A DNA stretch of 64,000 nt from Streptomyces cadmiisoli (GTDB taxonomy: Bacteria > Actinomycetota > Actinomycetes > Streptomycetales > Streptomycetaceae), in contig NZ_CP030073.1 of NCBI RefSeq assembly GCF_003261055.1, positions 4,030,001 to 4,094,000 on the forward strand, read 5' to 3'. Position 1 is the stretch's first letter; every line of letters starts with the position of its first letter. The notes under the pieces were generated by a model. It did not search any database. It was not told the DNA's origin and saw only the letters and a list, made by a program, of their open reading frames with translations. A program made the position numbers and the translations under genes. Of the stretch, positions 6,689 through 14,805 are shown piece after piece.

Positions 6689-7612
6689 CTAGGCGGTGAC
6701 GTCCTTCGTCGTGAAGCGCGCCCAGGCCGCCGTACCGAACACCGCCGCGTACAGCCCCTGGAGGCCGAGGTTGCGCACCAGGTCGTCCCAGTAGACCGGC
6801 TCGCGCATCAGGTCGGCGAAGGACAGCCAGTAGTGCGGGAACAGGTACGGGTGGATCGCGTGCAGCTGGGGGATCTGGTCGACGATCTGAACGGTGATCA
6901 GCAGGCCGACCGTCGTCGCCATCGCCGCGATGCCGCTGTTGGTCAGCGTCGAGACGAACAGACCGAGCGCCGCCACGCCGGTCAGTGAGGCGGCGACGAC
7001 CAGGGCGATCAGGAGCGCCCTGCCGAGCCCCTCCGCGAAGCCGATCCGCGTACCGGAGATGGTCGTCAGGTCGCCCAGCGGGAACAGCAGCGCCCCGACC
7101 GTCAGCGCCGAGACGGCGACCACCAGGGTCGCCGCCAGGCAGAAGGCCATCGCGGTGGCGTACTTGGTGAGCAGCAGCCGGGTACGGCCGGCGGGGGCGA
7201 CCAGCAGGTAGCGCAGGGTTCCCGCGCCCGCCTCACCGGCGATCGCGTCGCCGGCGACGACACCGACCGCCATCGGCAGGAAGAAGGGCAGGGTCGCGGC
7301 GAGGGCGGTGAAGACGAGGAACAGGCCGTTGTTGGTGATCTGCGTCATGAAGGCCGGGCCCGCGCCGCCGTCCGGGCCGCCGCCGCCCACCGTCGAGCCG
7401 TCGCTCGTCTCGATCCGTACGGCGATCCCGACGAGGACCGGCACCGCGGCCAGCACGCCGAGCAGCGCGAGCGTGCGCCAGCGCCGGAAGGTGGTGGTCA
7501 GTTCGCTGCGCAGCAGGCCGAGGGTCCACAGCGGGCCGGCGGGCCGCGGGACGCCGGCCCGCCGGTCCGCGGGACGCGGAGCGTCGGCCGGCCGGAGCTC
7601 AACCCGCGACAT
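6689..7612 (-). CDS. ABC-2 type transporter permease
   Basis: A 307-residue membrane protein with six predicted helices: about 44-62 ('LALLGVLAAVPVLVGIAV'), a block at 95-120, and four more to residue 290, plus an extracytoplasmic Gly-rich loop. It is the permease half of a heteromeric ABC exporter. Its start overlaps the end of the ATPase gene by 14 bp, so the two are translationally coupled. The cargo is unknown; the LolA-like lipoprotein-binding protein encoded first in the run suggests an envelope-related task. Confidence 0.85.
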   Translation of the reverse strand: MSRVELRPADAPRPADRRAGVPRPAGPLWTLGLLRSELTTTFRRWRTLALLGVLAAVPVLVGIAVRIETSDGSTVGGGGPDGGAGPAFMTQITNNGLFLVFTALAATLPFFLPMAVGVVAGDAIAGEAGAGTLRYLLVAPAGRTRLLLTKYATAMAFCLAATLVVAVSALTVGALLFPLGDLTTISGTRIGFAEGLGRALLIALVVAASLTGVAALGLFVSTLTNSGIAAMATTVGLLITVQIVDQIPQLHAIHPYLFPHYWLSFADLMREPVYWDDLVRNLGLQGLYAAVFGTAAWARFTTKDVTA

Positions 7613-8567
7613 CGAAGCCCTCCCCCGTCAGTGCCATGAACGCGTCCTCCAGGGTGGCCCGTTCCACGCCGAAACCGCGCACCCGCACCCCCGCCGCGAC
7701 CAACGCGGCGTTCAGGTCGGCGAGTTCCCCTTCCGGGGGTTCGCCGGTCACGCGGTCCTCGTCGACCACGACGTCCGCGACCCCGCGTTCCTTCAGGACC
7801 CGGGCCGCGTCCGCCGGGTCCGGCGTGGTGACGACCAGCCGGCCCCTGATGCCCGCGGCCAGCTCGGTCACGGCGCCCTGGGTGACCAGCCGGCCCCGCG
7901 CCATCACGGCGGCGTGCGTGCACACCTGCTCGATCTCGTCGAGCAGGTGCGAGGAGAGGAACACGGTCGTTCCGTCGGAGGCCAGCTCCCGGACCAGGGC
8001 GCGGATCTCGCGCATGCCCTGCGGGTCCAGCCCGTTGGTCGGCTCGTCGAGGACGAGCAGGCGGCGGGGCTGGAGCAGGGCGGCCGCGAGTCCGAGCCGC
8101 TGTTTCATACCGAGGGAGTAGGCCTTGGCCTTCTTCCCGGCCGCCGCAGCCAGCCCGACCCGGTCCAGTGCCGCCGTGACCCGGGCCCGCCGGGTGCGCG
8201 GGTCGGCGGTCGGGTCCGCGGAGTCGAGGCGCAGGAGGTTGTCGCGGCCCGAGAGGAATCCGTAGAGGGCGGGGCCCTCGATGAGGGCGCCCACGTACGG
8301 GAGCACGGCGCGCGTGGCCCGGGGCATGGGCCGCCCCAGCACGTGCGCCGTGCCCGACGTGGGCTCGATCAGGCCCATCAGCATCCGGATGGTGGTGGTC
8401 TTGCCGGAGCCGTTCGGACCGAGGAAGCCGAAGACGCTGCCCGCCGGAACGGTCAGATCCAGCCCGTCGACGGCGAGCTGTCCGCCGCGGAAGCGCTTGG
8501 TGAGCGCACGGGTGTGGATGACGCCGTCACCCGTGCGCTCGCCTGCCGTGGCGGACGCTTCGTCCAT
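7599..8567 (-). CDS. ABC transporter ATP-binding protein
   Basis: A 322-residue ATPase with Walker A 'GPNGSGKTTTIRM', a signature motif changed to 'YSLGMKQRLGLAAAL', Walker B 'RRLLVLDEPTNGLDP' and the switch His in 'FLSSHLLDEIEQVC'. The C-terminal 90 residues are the extension usual in drug- and lantibiotic-type exporters (DrrA-like). ATG 8567 is preferred over GTG 8573 because GAGGG lies 5 bp upstream of the ATG. It pairs with the overlapping permease gene and is preceded on the same strand by the LolA-like gene 85 bp away. Confidence 0.9.
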   Translation of the reverse strand: MDEASATAGERTGDGVIHTRALTKRFRGGQLAVDGLDLTVPAGSVFGFLGPNGSGKTTTIRMLMGLIEPTSGTAHVLGRPMPRATRAVLPYVGALIEGPALYGFLSGRDNLLRLDSADPTADPRTRRARVTAALDRVGLAAAAGKKAKAYSLGMKQRLGLAAALLQPRRLLVLDEPTNGLDPQGMREIRALVRELASDGTTVFLSSHLLDEIEQVCTHAAVMARGRLVTQGAVTELAAGIRGRLVVTTPDPADAARVLKERGVADVVVDEDRVTGEPPEGELADLNAALVAAGVRVRGFGVERATLEDAFMALTGEGFDVAG

Positions 8568-8577
8568 GGGCACCCTC

Positions 8578-8634
8578 GATTCGCCGTCCGGGTGCGGTGC
8601 TCACCCGATTCGCCGTCCGGGTGCGGTGCTCACC
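8578..8634. repeat. 29-bp tandem duplication
   Basis: The sequence beginning GATTCGCCGTCCGGGTGCGG at 8578 is repeated from 8607 with a 29-bp period and no visible differences over the second, slightly shorter copy. It fills almost all of the gap between the LolA-like gene stop and the ATPase gene start, upstream of the ATPase ribosome-binding site. It looks like a recent slippage event and may affect coupling of the two genes. Confidence 0.85.
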
Positions 8635-8652
8635 GCCGCGCCCGTGCCGTAC

Positions 8653-9897
8653 TCACTGCGCGGAGTCGGCCGCCTTCACCAGCGCGTCCTTGGTGACGGC
8701 ACCGACGTACACCGTGCCGTCATCGGTGATCAGGGCGTTGACCAGACGGGTCTTGAAGACCGTGCCGGTGCCGAAGTCGCCCTTCACCTGGTCGCCGAGG
8801 GAACCCAGGAAGCCGCCCAGGTCGCCGCCCGCCTCGCCGGAGGGCATGCCGCCCTCGGCGCCGGTGTCGAGCACGGCGACGGAGTTCCAGCCCTCGCCGA
8901 TGACGTTCGGCCCGTCGAGGCCCTTGCCGAAGCCCTTGCCCAGGTCCTCGCCGAGGTCCTTGCCGAAGTCCTCCTCGGACTTCCGCGTGTGCTCCGGCTC
9001 GTCGAGGCTGTCGCCCTCGGTCACCTTCGCGCCCTTGGGCGGGGTGAAGTCGAAGGTGCTCGCGGCCGGCTTGGCGAAGCTCACCTGGGTGAAGCCCGCG
9101 TCCACCACGGCGGCCCCACCGCTCGCCGGGGTCAGCGTGAACTTCAGCGGCAGTCCGGTCTCCGCGTCCACCGCCACGCTGATCGCACCCACCGTGGAGC
9201 CGGACTGCTTCGGCTTGATCACCAGCTTGTACGCGTCGCGGCCGGCGACCTGGGCGGTGCCGTCGACGGTCACGGACGTCGTGTCGTCGACCGCCTTCAG
9301 GGCCTCCTCGGTGAGGTCGCCGGGCGTCGCCGGGACCTCCTTCGGCTGCTTGCCGCCCGCCTCCTCGGCCGCGGTGGCGTGGTAGACCTCGTTGGACGCG
9401 CTGTCGTAGCCCCACACGTCCTTGCCGTTGTGGATCAGGCTGTACTCGGCGGCGTCCTCCAGCAGCGACAGCTTCTGCCGGTCCGGGCCGTCGGCCGCGA
9501 CCCGCAGGGTGTGCGTGCCGGTCGCCAGCTCGGTGAGCTTGGCCGACGGATCCGCGGCGGAGCCCTCGCCGTCCGACGGGGCGCCGGACATCAGACCGCT
9601 CTCCAGACCGCCCAGGTCCGGCAGTCCGAGATCCGTGGTGATCTTCACGGTGCCGGACAGCTGCTGCACGTCCGACGCGGCGATCTTCTCGATGAGTTGC
9701 TGCGCGCTGATCTCCGGCAGGTCGGGGCTTCCGGAGTCGGCGAGCGCGGGAACCAGACCGATGGTGCCCGCCGCCACCCCCAGGACCGCCGCCGGGACGA
9801 CGTACCGCGCGGCCTTGCGCCGGCGTGCCGCGCGCAGTTCGTCCGCCTCCGCGGCCTCCGCGGCGCTCGCGCTGTCGTCGGATTCGTACGGTGCCAT
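8653..9897 (-). CDS. LolA-like (DUF2092) exported protein
   Basis: A 414-residue exported protein. Residues 1-35 are acidic then Arg-rich, followed by one hydrophobic segment 'YVVPAAVLGVAAGTIGLVPA', acting as a signal anchor. The rest has the outer-membrane-lipoprotein-carrier-like beta fold used in actinobacteria by lipoprotein-binding proteins, with 'LSGTVKITTDLGLPDL', 'WGYDSASNEVYHA' and 'YKLVIKPKQSGSTVGAISV'. Residues about 305-325 hold a short Gly-Lys/Asp-Leu-Gly repeat. ATG 9897 is chosen with GGAGG upstream. It heads the ABC exporter operon, so a cell-envelope lipid or lipoprotein role is likely but inferred. Confidence 0.75.
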   Translation of the reverse strand: MAPYESDDSASAAEAAEADELRAARRRKAARYVVPAAVLGVAAGTIGLVPALADSGSPDLPEISAQQLIEKIAASDVQQLSGTVKITTDLGLPDLGGLESGLMSGAPSDGEGSAADPSAKLTELATGTHTLRVAADGPDRQKLSLLEDAAEYSLIHNGKDVWGYDSASNEVYHATAAEEAGGKQPKEVPATPGDLTEEALKAVDDTTSVTVDGTAQVAGRDAYKLVIKPKQSGSTVGAISVAVDAETGLPLKFTLTPASGGAAVVDAGFTQVSFAKPAASTFDFTPPKGAKVTEGDSLDEPEHTRKSEEDFGKDLGEDLGKGFGKGLDGPNVIGEGWNSVAVLDTGAEGGMPSGEAGGDLGGFLGSLGDQVKGDFGTGTVFKTRLVNALITDDGTVYVGAVTKDALVKAADSAQ

Positions 9898-10442
9898 GTG
9901 TGCCTTACCTCCGTCGTCGGCGGCGGCCGTCCGTCTCGTCGCGTCCTCGCACTCGTCCACCCTGAGCCGCCATTCTCACCCGGATCGGTGAGGAGTGGTG
10001 TGTTCCGTGGTCTCCATCTGACCAAACCGCACGAGAAGATGCGTCAGACCCCGGGCTCAACTCCATGTACTGCTGGGGTATGACATGGACGGACGACGTC
10101 TGCCCCGACCCGTAGGGGTCGTCCGGGGCGGCGCCGCCCTCCGGTCCGGTCCGCCGGGGCCTCGGTTCCGTACGAACACGTGGTCGGCCTGGTCGGGCAC
10201 GCCGACGACGGTCCCCGGCGTACGGGATCCGGCCGGGGCGACACCGCCGACGCGGCGCCGCCGTCGGGCGCGATCCGCCGCGGGGCGATACGGGAGGCGT
10301 CGATCGCGGCGGAGAAGTCGGGAGGGAGCACGGCGGAGCGGGGCGTGGAGCGGGCCTGTGGTGGGGTGTACGGCGGGGCGGCCCGGGACGCCGTGCCGAC
10401 GCGGAACACCGTGCCGACGCGGGACGCTGTGCCGACGGGCGG
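9898..10442. other. Intergenic region with three 18-bp repeats
   Basis: No gene is supported in this 545-bp stretch. The A/T-rich patch near 10005-10080 is where the promoter of the LolA-like/ABC operon would lie. At 10387-10440 three 18-bp units related to GACGCCGTGCCGACGCGG stand in tandem, directly after the stop of the polyprenyl synthase gene. Frames in the region are Arg/Pro/Gly-rich and unlike any family I know. Confidence 0.5.
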
Positions 10443-11453
10443 CTAACCGGCCCGGTGCACGACGGCGTCGCACAGCTCGATCAGCGTGGCCTTCGCGTCG
10501 CACTCACGCAGCGGCGCGAGCGCGGCGCGCGCCTCCTCGGCGTAGCGGACGGTGTCGCGCCGGGCCTGCTCCAGCGCCGGGTGCGCCCGCAGCGCGGTCA
10601 GCGCCTCGGCGTGCCGCTCGTCGTCCGTCAGATCGGAGTCCAGCAACTCGCACAGGGCGATGTCCTCGGCCAGGCCGAGCCGGGCCGCGCGCTCACGCAG
10701 CCGCAGTACGGGCAGGGTCGCGATGCCCTCCCGCAGATCCGTGCCCGGCGTCTTGCCGGACTCGTGCGAGTCGGAGGCGATGTCCAGCACGTCGTCCGCG
10801 AGCTGGAAGGCGACGCCCAGCCGCTCGCCGTACTGCGTCAGGACGTCCACGACCGGGTCCTCGGCGCCCGACATCATCGCGCCGAAGCGGCACGACACCG
10901 CCACCAGCGAGCCCGTCTTGCCGCCCAGGACGTCCAGGTAGTGATCGACCGGGTCGCGCCCGTCCGTGGGCCCGGCGGTCTCCAGGATCTGTCCGGTCAC
11001 CAGCCGTTCGAACGCCTCCGCCTGCACCCGCACCGCCTCGGGCCCGAGGTCGGCGAGGATGTGCGAGGCGCGCGCGAAGAGGAAGTCACCGGTGAGGACC
11101 GCGACGGAGTTGCCCCAGCGGGTGTTGGCGCTCGGCACTCCGCGCCGCACGGCGGCCTCGTCCATCACGTCGTCGTGGTACAGCGTCGCCAGATGGGTCA
11201 GCTCCACGACCACGGCCGAGGGCACGACCCCGGGCGCGTACGGGTCGCCGAACTGCGCGCTGAGCATCACCAGCAGCGGACGGAACCGCTTCCCGCCGGC
11301 CCGCACCAGATGCTGCGCGGCCTCCGTGATGAAGGGGACCTCGCTCTTGGTGGCTTCGAGCAACCCTTCCTCGACAGCCGCCAATCCGACCTGGACATCG
11401 GCTTCCAGAGCCTGGTCCCGCACGCTCAGCCCGAACGGCCCGACGACGGTCAC
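10443..11453 (-). CDS. Long-chain polyprenyl diphosphate synthase (menaquinone side chain)
   Basis: A 336-residue trans-isoprenyl diphosphate synthase. The first Asp-rich motif is DDVMD at 94-98 and the second DDVLD at 220-224; 'GGKRFRPLLVMLSAQ' (53-67) binds the homoallylic substrate. It condenses isopentenyl diphosphate with an allylic primer, and in actinomycetes without ubiquinone the likely product is the nonaprenyl-type tail of menaquinone. The small residues before the first motif fit a long-chain enzyme. GTG 11453 has AGGAGA upstream. The menaquinone genes at 39-44 kb and nuo fit this role; chain length cannot be deduced from sequence alone. Confidence 0.85.
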   Translation of the reverse strand: MTVVGPFGLSVRDQALEADVQVGLAAVEEGLLEATKSEVPFITEAAQHLVRAGGKRFRPLLVMLSAQFGDPYAPGVVPSAVVVELTHLATLYHDDVMDEAAVRRGVPSANTRWGNSVAVLTGDFLFARASHILADLGPEAVRVQAEAFERLVTGQILETAGPTDGRDPVDHYLDVLGGKTGSLVAVSCRFGAMMSGAEDPVVDVLTQYGERLGVAFQLADDVLDIASDSHESGKTPGTDLREGIATLPVLRLRERAARLGLAEDIALCELLDSDLTDDERHAEALTALRAHPALEQARRDTVRYAEEARAALAPLRECDAKATLIELCDAVVHRAG

Positions 11454-13040
11454 GAGGGGTCTCCTGTCTGCTGGTGTCTACTGGCGATTACGCGGTTTGT
11501 CGATACGTCGCTGCCTTCACTCAAGTCAGCGTATCCGGTCACGTTTCGATCACCGAGGGCGCCCGGGGTTACAGGCCAGGCGGTATCGGATCACTGTGGT
11601 GATGTTTTTGATCAGCTGATATGAGTGGGTATTCAATGACTTGAGCCGAAGAGGTGAGGTTTGTGCCGTTTTCCCGTCGGTAGGGAAGTCGGTGCCAGAC
11701 CCTCCTCACCACCCCGGTTCCGCCTTCCCCGACCCGCCGAAGGGCCCGCTCACCCTCTCCACGCCGACGGTCCGGACGCGCCTCGCGCGCGCCGGTACGC
11801 GCGCCGTCCGCGCCCCGCGCGTCGCCGACACGCCGAACAGCCGCGCCGAGGGGCCGCCCTCCGGTCCGGGCCACCATGATCCCGGCCCACCGGACGGCCG
11901 CCGCGCCAGGCTTTCCCACGCCGGTCCGGGGACAGGTCGCGCCGACCGCCGCACCCCGGCCGGGCCGCACGACGCGCCCCGTCGACCGAGGCGCCCGCTA
12001 CGAGCCCGACCACCCTGCGCATCCGCTACGGCCCTCCCTACGACCCGGCTCACGAGGCCTCCGTATCCCGCTGCCCGACGAAACACGGTTGTACGCACGC
12101 GCGTGGCCGACGATCACCGAGCCCAAGCCTCTCAAGCCGACGGCCCCGGCCCTCGCCACGGACGGCCGGACGGACGGACGGCCGGCCGGACGCACCGGAC
12201 GGACGGACGCACCGGACGACCCGGACGACCCGAACGGGGGCGGAGGACGGAGGACGAAGGACAGGGAGACCAACGGACGGGAGGGCGTCGAGCCCACCGC
12301 GCTCCGTCCGCCGAACGCCTCCCACCCGACCGGCTCAGCCGGACCGACCCGCCCCCGCCGCATCGCACCCCGAGCCTCGGACCCCAGACCCTCACCGAGC
12401 CCCGAGGCCCGAGCCTCGAACCCCGGGCCTCGGGCTCCCCCGAACCCCCGACCCTCACCGGACCCGGCGATCAGCCTCCTCCAGGAGCCCCGCCCCCACG
12501 GGACGCGCCTGAAGGAACCGCCTCCGACACAACAGCCGAGCCCTCACCTCCCGCCCCGACCCCGACCCCGCTTCCGACCCCGCCCCGACTCCGGCTCCAG
12601 CTCCGACCCCGAAGACCGAACCGGACATATGCCACCAACGCCCCACCCTGCACCCCGCCCCAAACCCCGCCACGAGACGCCACCCACCCACCCGAGCTGA
12701 CGACGATTTGACCCTAAATGAGTCGATTTGCCCCGACAGCGAGGGCGCCCTCCCCCCACACCCACGCGAAGCGAACCCCACACCCAGCCAGTTGATAGGG
12801 ACTTGAGCCGATTGCCCGATTTGCCACTCTTGTAATCGCTCGTGAGTTGGCTCACGTTCGGAATATTCCCGGCCTTTACGAAATCCTGACCCGATCCACG
12901 CTTTCCACCTTTCCCCGCTTGCCAGTTGCCCCCTTGGCGACCGCAAAGGATCAAGGGGGCAAACCACCCCAGACGAAGATCAACCAGTGCGATGTGTGAA
13001 TCCGCCACTTGCTCCCGACATGTGCTCTCGCATACGTTCC
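11454..13040. other. Low-complexity non-coding region
   Basis: About 1.6 kb with no gene I can support. 11454-11640 should hold the polyprenyl synthase promoter and contains GATCA/TGATC dyads near 11588-11620. 11640-12710 is strongly strand-biased (C/T-poor G in the later part) with a GGAC/CGGA microsatellite at about 12155-12235; frames through it are Pro/Arg/Thr-rich without conserved motifs. 12711-13040 is less G+C-rich and looks like regulatory DNA: CGTGAG/CTCACG inverted repeat at 12841-12856, self-complementary GGAATATTCC at 12860-12869, and the motif CTTGAGCCGA occurring both at about 11640 and 12802. The transglycosylase transcript, with its riboswitch, should begin in this last part. 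Confidence 0.5.
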
Positions 13041-13245
13041 GGGCCAGTCGGGTGGACGCCGAATCCTGCCACCGCCCGATACCAACGAGACGAACTCACG
13101 CATGGCAGGAGCGGGGGACCCAGGTAAGTCGCCGGGGCGGAACGTCGTAAGACGCACCGCAACGGCTAGGGGTGAAGTCGCGTTCGCAAGGACGCGGCCG
13201 GGCAGCTCCCCAGCCCGAACCCGACAGCTCACCTCGCAGGCGCCG
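13041..13245 (+). ncRNA. Cyclic di-AMP riboswitch (ydaO-yuaA type)
   Basis: The leader of the transglycosylase gene shows the conserved blocks of the ydaO class in order: GCCGAATCCTGCC (13059-13071), GCATGGCAGGAGCGGGGGAC beginning at 13100 and running into CCA, GGGGTGAAG (13169-13177), GCGGCCGGGCAGCTCCCC (from 13194) and CCCGAACCCGACAGCTCACC (from 13213) ending in TCGCAGGCG. GGCAGGA pairs with the upstream TCCTGCC. In actinobacteria this class binds c-di-AMP and shuts off cell-wall hydrolase genes. The gene start follows 17 bp after the last block. Confidence 0.9.
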
Positions 13246-13261
13246 GAGAGGAACAAGCCCC

Positions 13262-13741
13262 ATGTCTGCAAACGGTCAGCACAGTCGCTCGCGCACCGCC
13301 CGCCTCGCCCGCACCCTCGCCGTCGCCGGCACCGGCGCGGCCATGCTCGCGCTGCCGCTCATCGGCGCGACCGGCGCGTCCGCGGCGACCCCGACCGCGG
13401 CGCCCGCCGCCGTGTCGTACACCAGCAACCTCGACGGCTGGATCCGCCAGTCCCTCGACATCATGGCGGCCAAGGGGATCCCCGGTTCCTACAACGGCAT
13501 CTACCGCAACATCATGCGCGAGTCGTCCGGCAACCCGAACGCCATCAACAACTGGGACTCCAACGCCGCCAAGGGCACCCCGTCCAAGGGCCTGCTCCAG
13601 GTCATCGACCCGACCTTCGCCGCGTACCACGTGTCCGGCACCGCGTACAACCCCTTCGACCCGGTCGCCAACATCACCGCCGCCTGCAACTACGCGGCCG
13701 ACCGCTACGGCTCGATCGACAACGTCTACGGCGCCTACTGA
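13262..13741 (+). CDS. Secreted transglycosylase SLT-domain protein
   Basis: A 159-residue secreted cell-wall hydrolase. The signal peptide covers residues 1-42 ('ARTLAVAGTGAAMLALPLIG', Ala-x-Ala site near 'GASAATP'), followed by a short linker and a lysozyme-like SLT domain. The catalytic Glu is E87 in 'NIMRESSGNPNAINNWDSNA', and 'KGLLQVIDPTFAAY' is the second family motif. It would cleave peptidoglycan glycan strands outside the cell. GGAGAGGA at 13244-13251 precedes the ATG. Expression is probably controlled by the c-di-AMP riboswitch in its leader. Confidence 0.9.
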   Translation: MSANGQHSRSRTARLARTLAVAGTGAAMLALPLIGATGASAATPTAAPAAVSYTSNLDGWIRQSLDIMAAKGIPGSYNGIYRNIMRESSGNPNAINNWDSNAAKGTPSKGLLQVIDPTFAAYHVSGTAYNPFDPVANITAACNYAADRYGSIDNVYGAY

Positions 13742-13754
13742 GCCCGTCCGGCGC

Positions 13755-14639
13755 CTACGGCGCCTGAACGCCCACCGAGTCCCTGCGCCCCCCGAACGGG
13801 TGCGGGCGCGGGCCTTCGGTGAGAAGCCGTTCGAGGACGGCGGCGACCCCGTCGTCCTCGTTCGAGAGAGTGATCTCGTCGGCCACCGCCTTCAGTTCCG
13901 AGTGCGCGTTGGCCATGGCGACGCCGTGGGCGGCCCAGTCGAACATGGGGATGTCGTTGGGCATGTCGCCGAAGGCGATCGTGTCCGCCGGGCTGAGCCC
14001 CAGATGCCCGGCGGCCAGCGCCAGCCCGGTCGCCTTCGTGATGCCGCACGGCTGGAGCTCGACCGTCCCCGGCCCCGACATCGTGACCGTCGCGAGCGAA
14101 CCGACCACCGTGCGGGCCACCGCCGCCAACTCGTCGTCGGACAGCACGGGATGGCGCAGCAGCACCTTGCTGATCGGCTCGCACCACAGGTCGTCCCGCC
14201 GGCCGACCCGTACCGCGGGCAGCGTCGGATGCGGCATGAGGTAGCCCGGCTCGATGAGTGTCAGCCCGTCGATCCCGTCCTGGTCGACGGCCGCGTACAC
14301 CTGGCCGACCTCAGCCTCGATCTTTCCGAGCGCGGTCTCGGCCAGCTCCCGGTCCAGGGTGACCGACCACAGCAGACGGCCCGCGCCCACGTCGTACAGC
14401 TGCGCGCCCTGCCCGCACACCGCGAGCCCCGCGCCGCCCAGGTCCTCCAGCAGCGGGCGCACCCTGGGCGCGGGCCGGCCCGTGACCACCAGATGCCGGG
14501 CACCGGCCGCCGAGATCCGCGCCAGCGCGGCGAGCGACCGGTCGGAGACCGTGTCGTCGCCGCGCAGCAGCGTTCCGTCGAGATCCGTGGCGATGAGGGC
14601 GTACGCGGTGTGCTCGGCATATGCGATGGGTGCGGCCAT
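13755..14639 (-). CDS. HAD-superfamily (Cof/YidA-like) phosphatase
   Basis: A 294-residue HAD hydrolase of the IIB (Cof) type. Motif I is 'ATDLDGTLLRGDD' (residues about 17-29) with the nucleophile and acid/base Asp pair; motif II Thr is in 'HLVVTGRPAPRV'; the Lys of motif III lies in 'CGITKATGLAL'; motif IV is 'TIAFGDMPNDIPMF'. These enzymes dephosphorylate sugar phosphates, pyridoxal phosphate or nucleotides in the cytosol; substrate unknown. ATG 14639 begins the conserved part. It is convergent with the transglycosylase gene, 13 bp apart. Confidence 0.9.
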   Translation of the reverse strand: MAAPIAYAEHTAYALIATDLDGTLLRGDDTVSDRSLAALARISAAGARHLVVTGRPAPRVRPLLEDLGGAGLAVCGQGAQLYDVGAGRLLWSVTLDRELAETALGKIEAEVGQVYAAVDQDGIDGLTLIEPGYLMPHPTLPAVRVGRRDDLWCEPISKVLLRHPVLSDDELAAVARTVVGSLATVTMSGPGTVELQPCGITKATGLALAAGHLGLSPADTIAFGDMPNDIPMFDWAAHGVAMANAHSELKAVADEITLSNEDDGVAAVLERLLTEGPRPHPFGGRRDSVGVQAP

Positions 14640-14805
14640 GATCAGAGAATACGGACACCGCACCTACCCCGTTCATCCCCAACTGCCCATCGCCCCTCCG
14701 CTTTTCACCCGCGCACGGTGCCGCGCCCGACGGTGGCGCACCTGCTAACTCGCCTTCCGCGCCCGGCGGTTCGGCCGCCGAACGTCACTCGTACGTGACC
14801 TCCGG

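Noticed and set aside
10044..10409. 121-codon minus-strand frame after the polyprenyl synthase gene
   Set aside because: No ribosome-binding site, no family resemblance, and amino-acid content typical of antisense or non-coding high-G+C DNA.
10387..10440. Regular 18-bp repeats as a CRISPR array
   Set aside because: The units are tandem with no spacers, and no cas genes are present.
11641..12711. 356-codon open frame on the plus strand
   Set aside because: It is Pro/Arg/Thr-rich without motifs, overlaps similar-length frames on the other strand, and follows a microsatellite; high G+C composition explains it.
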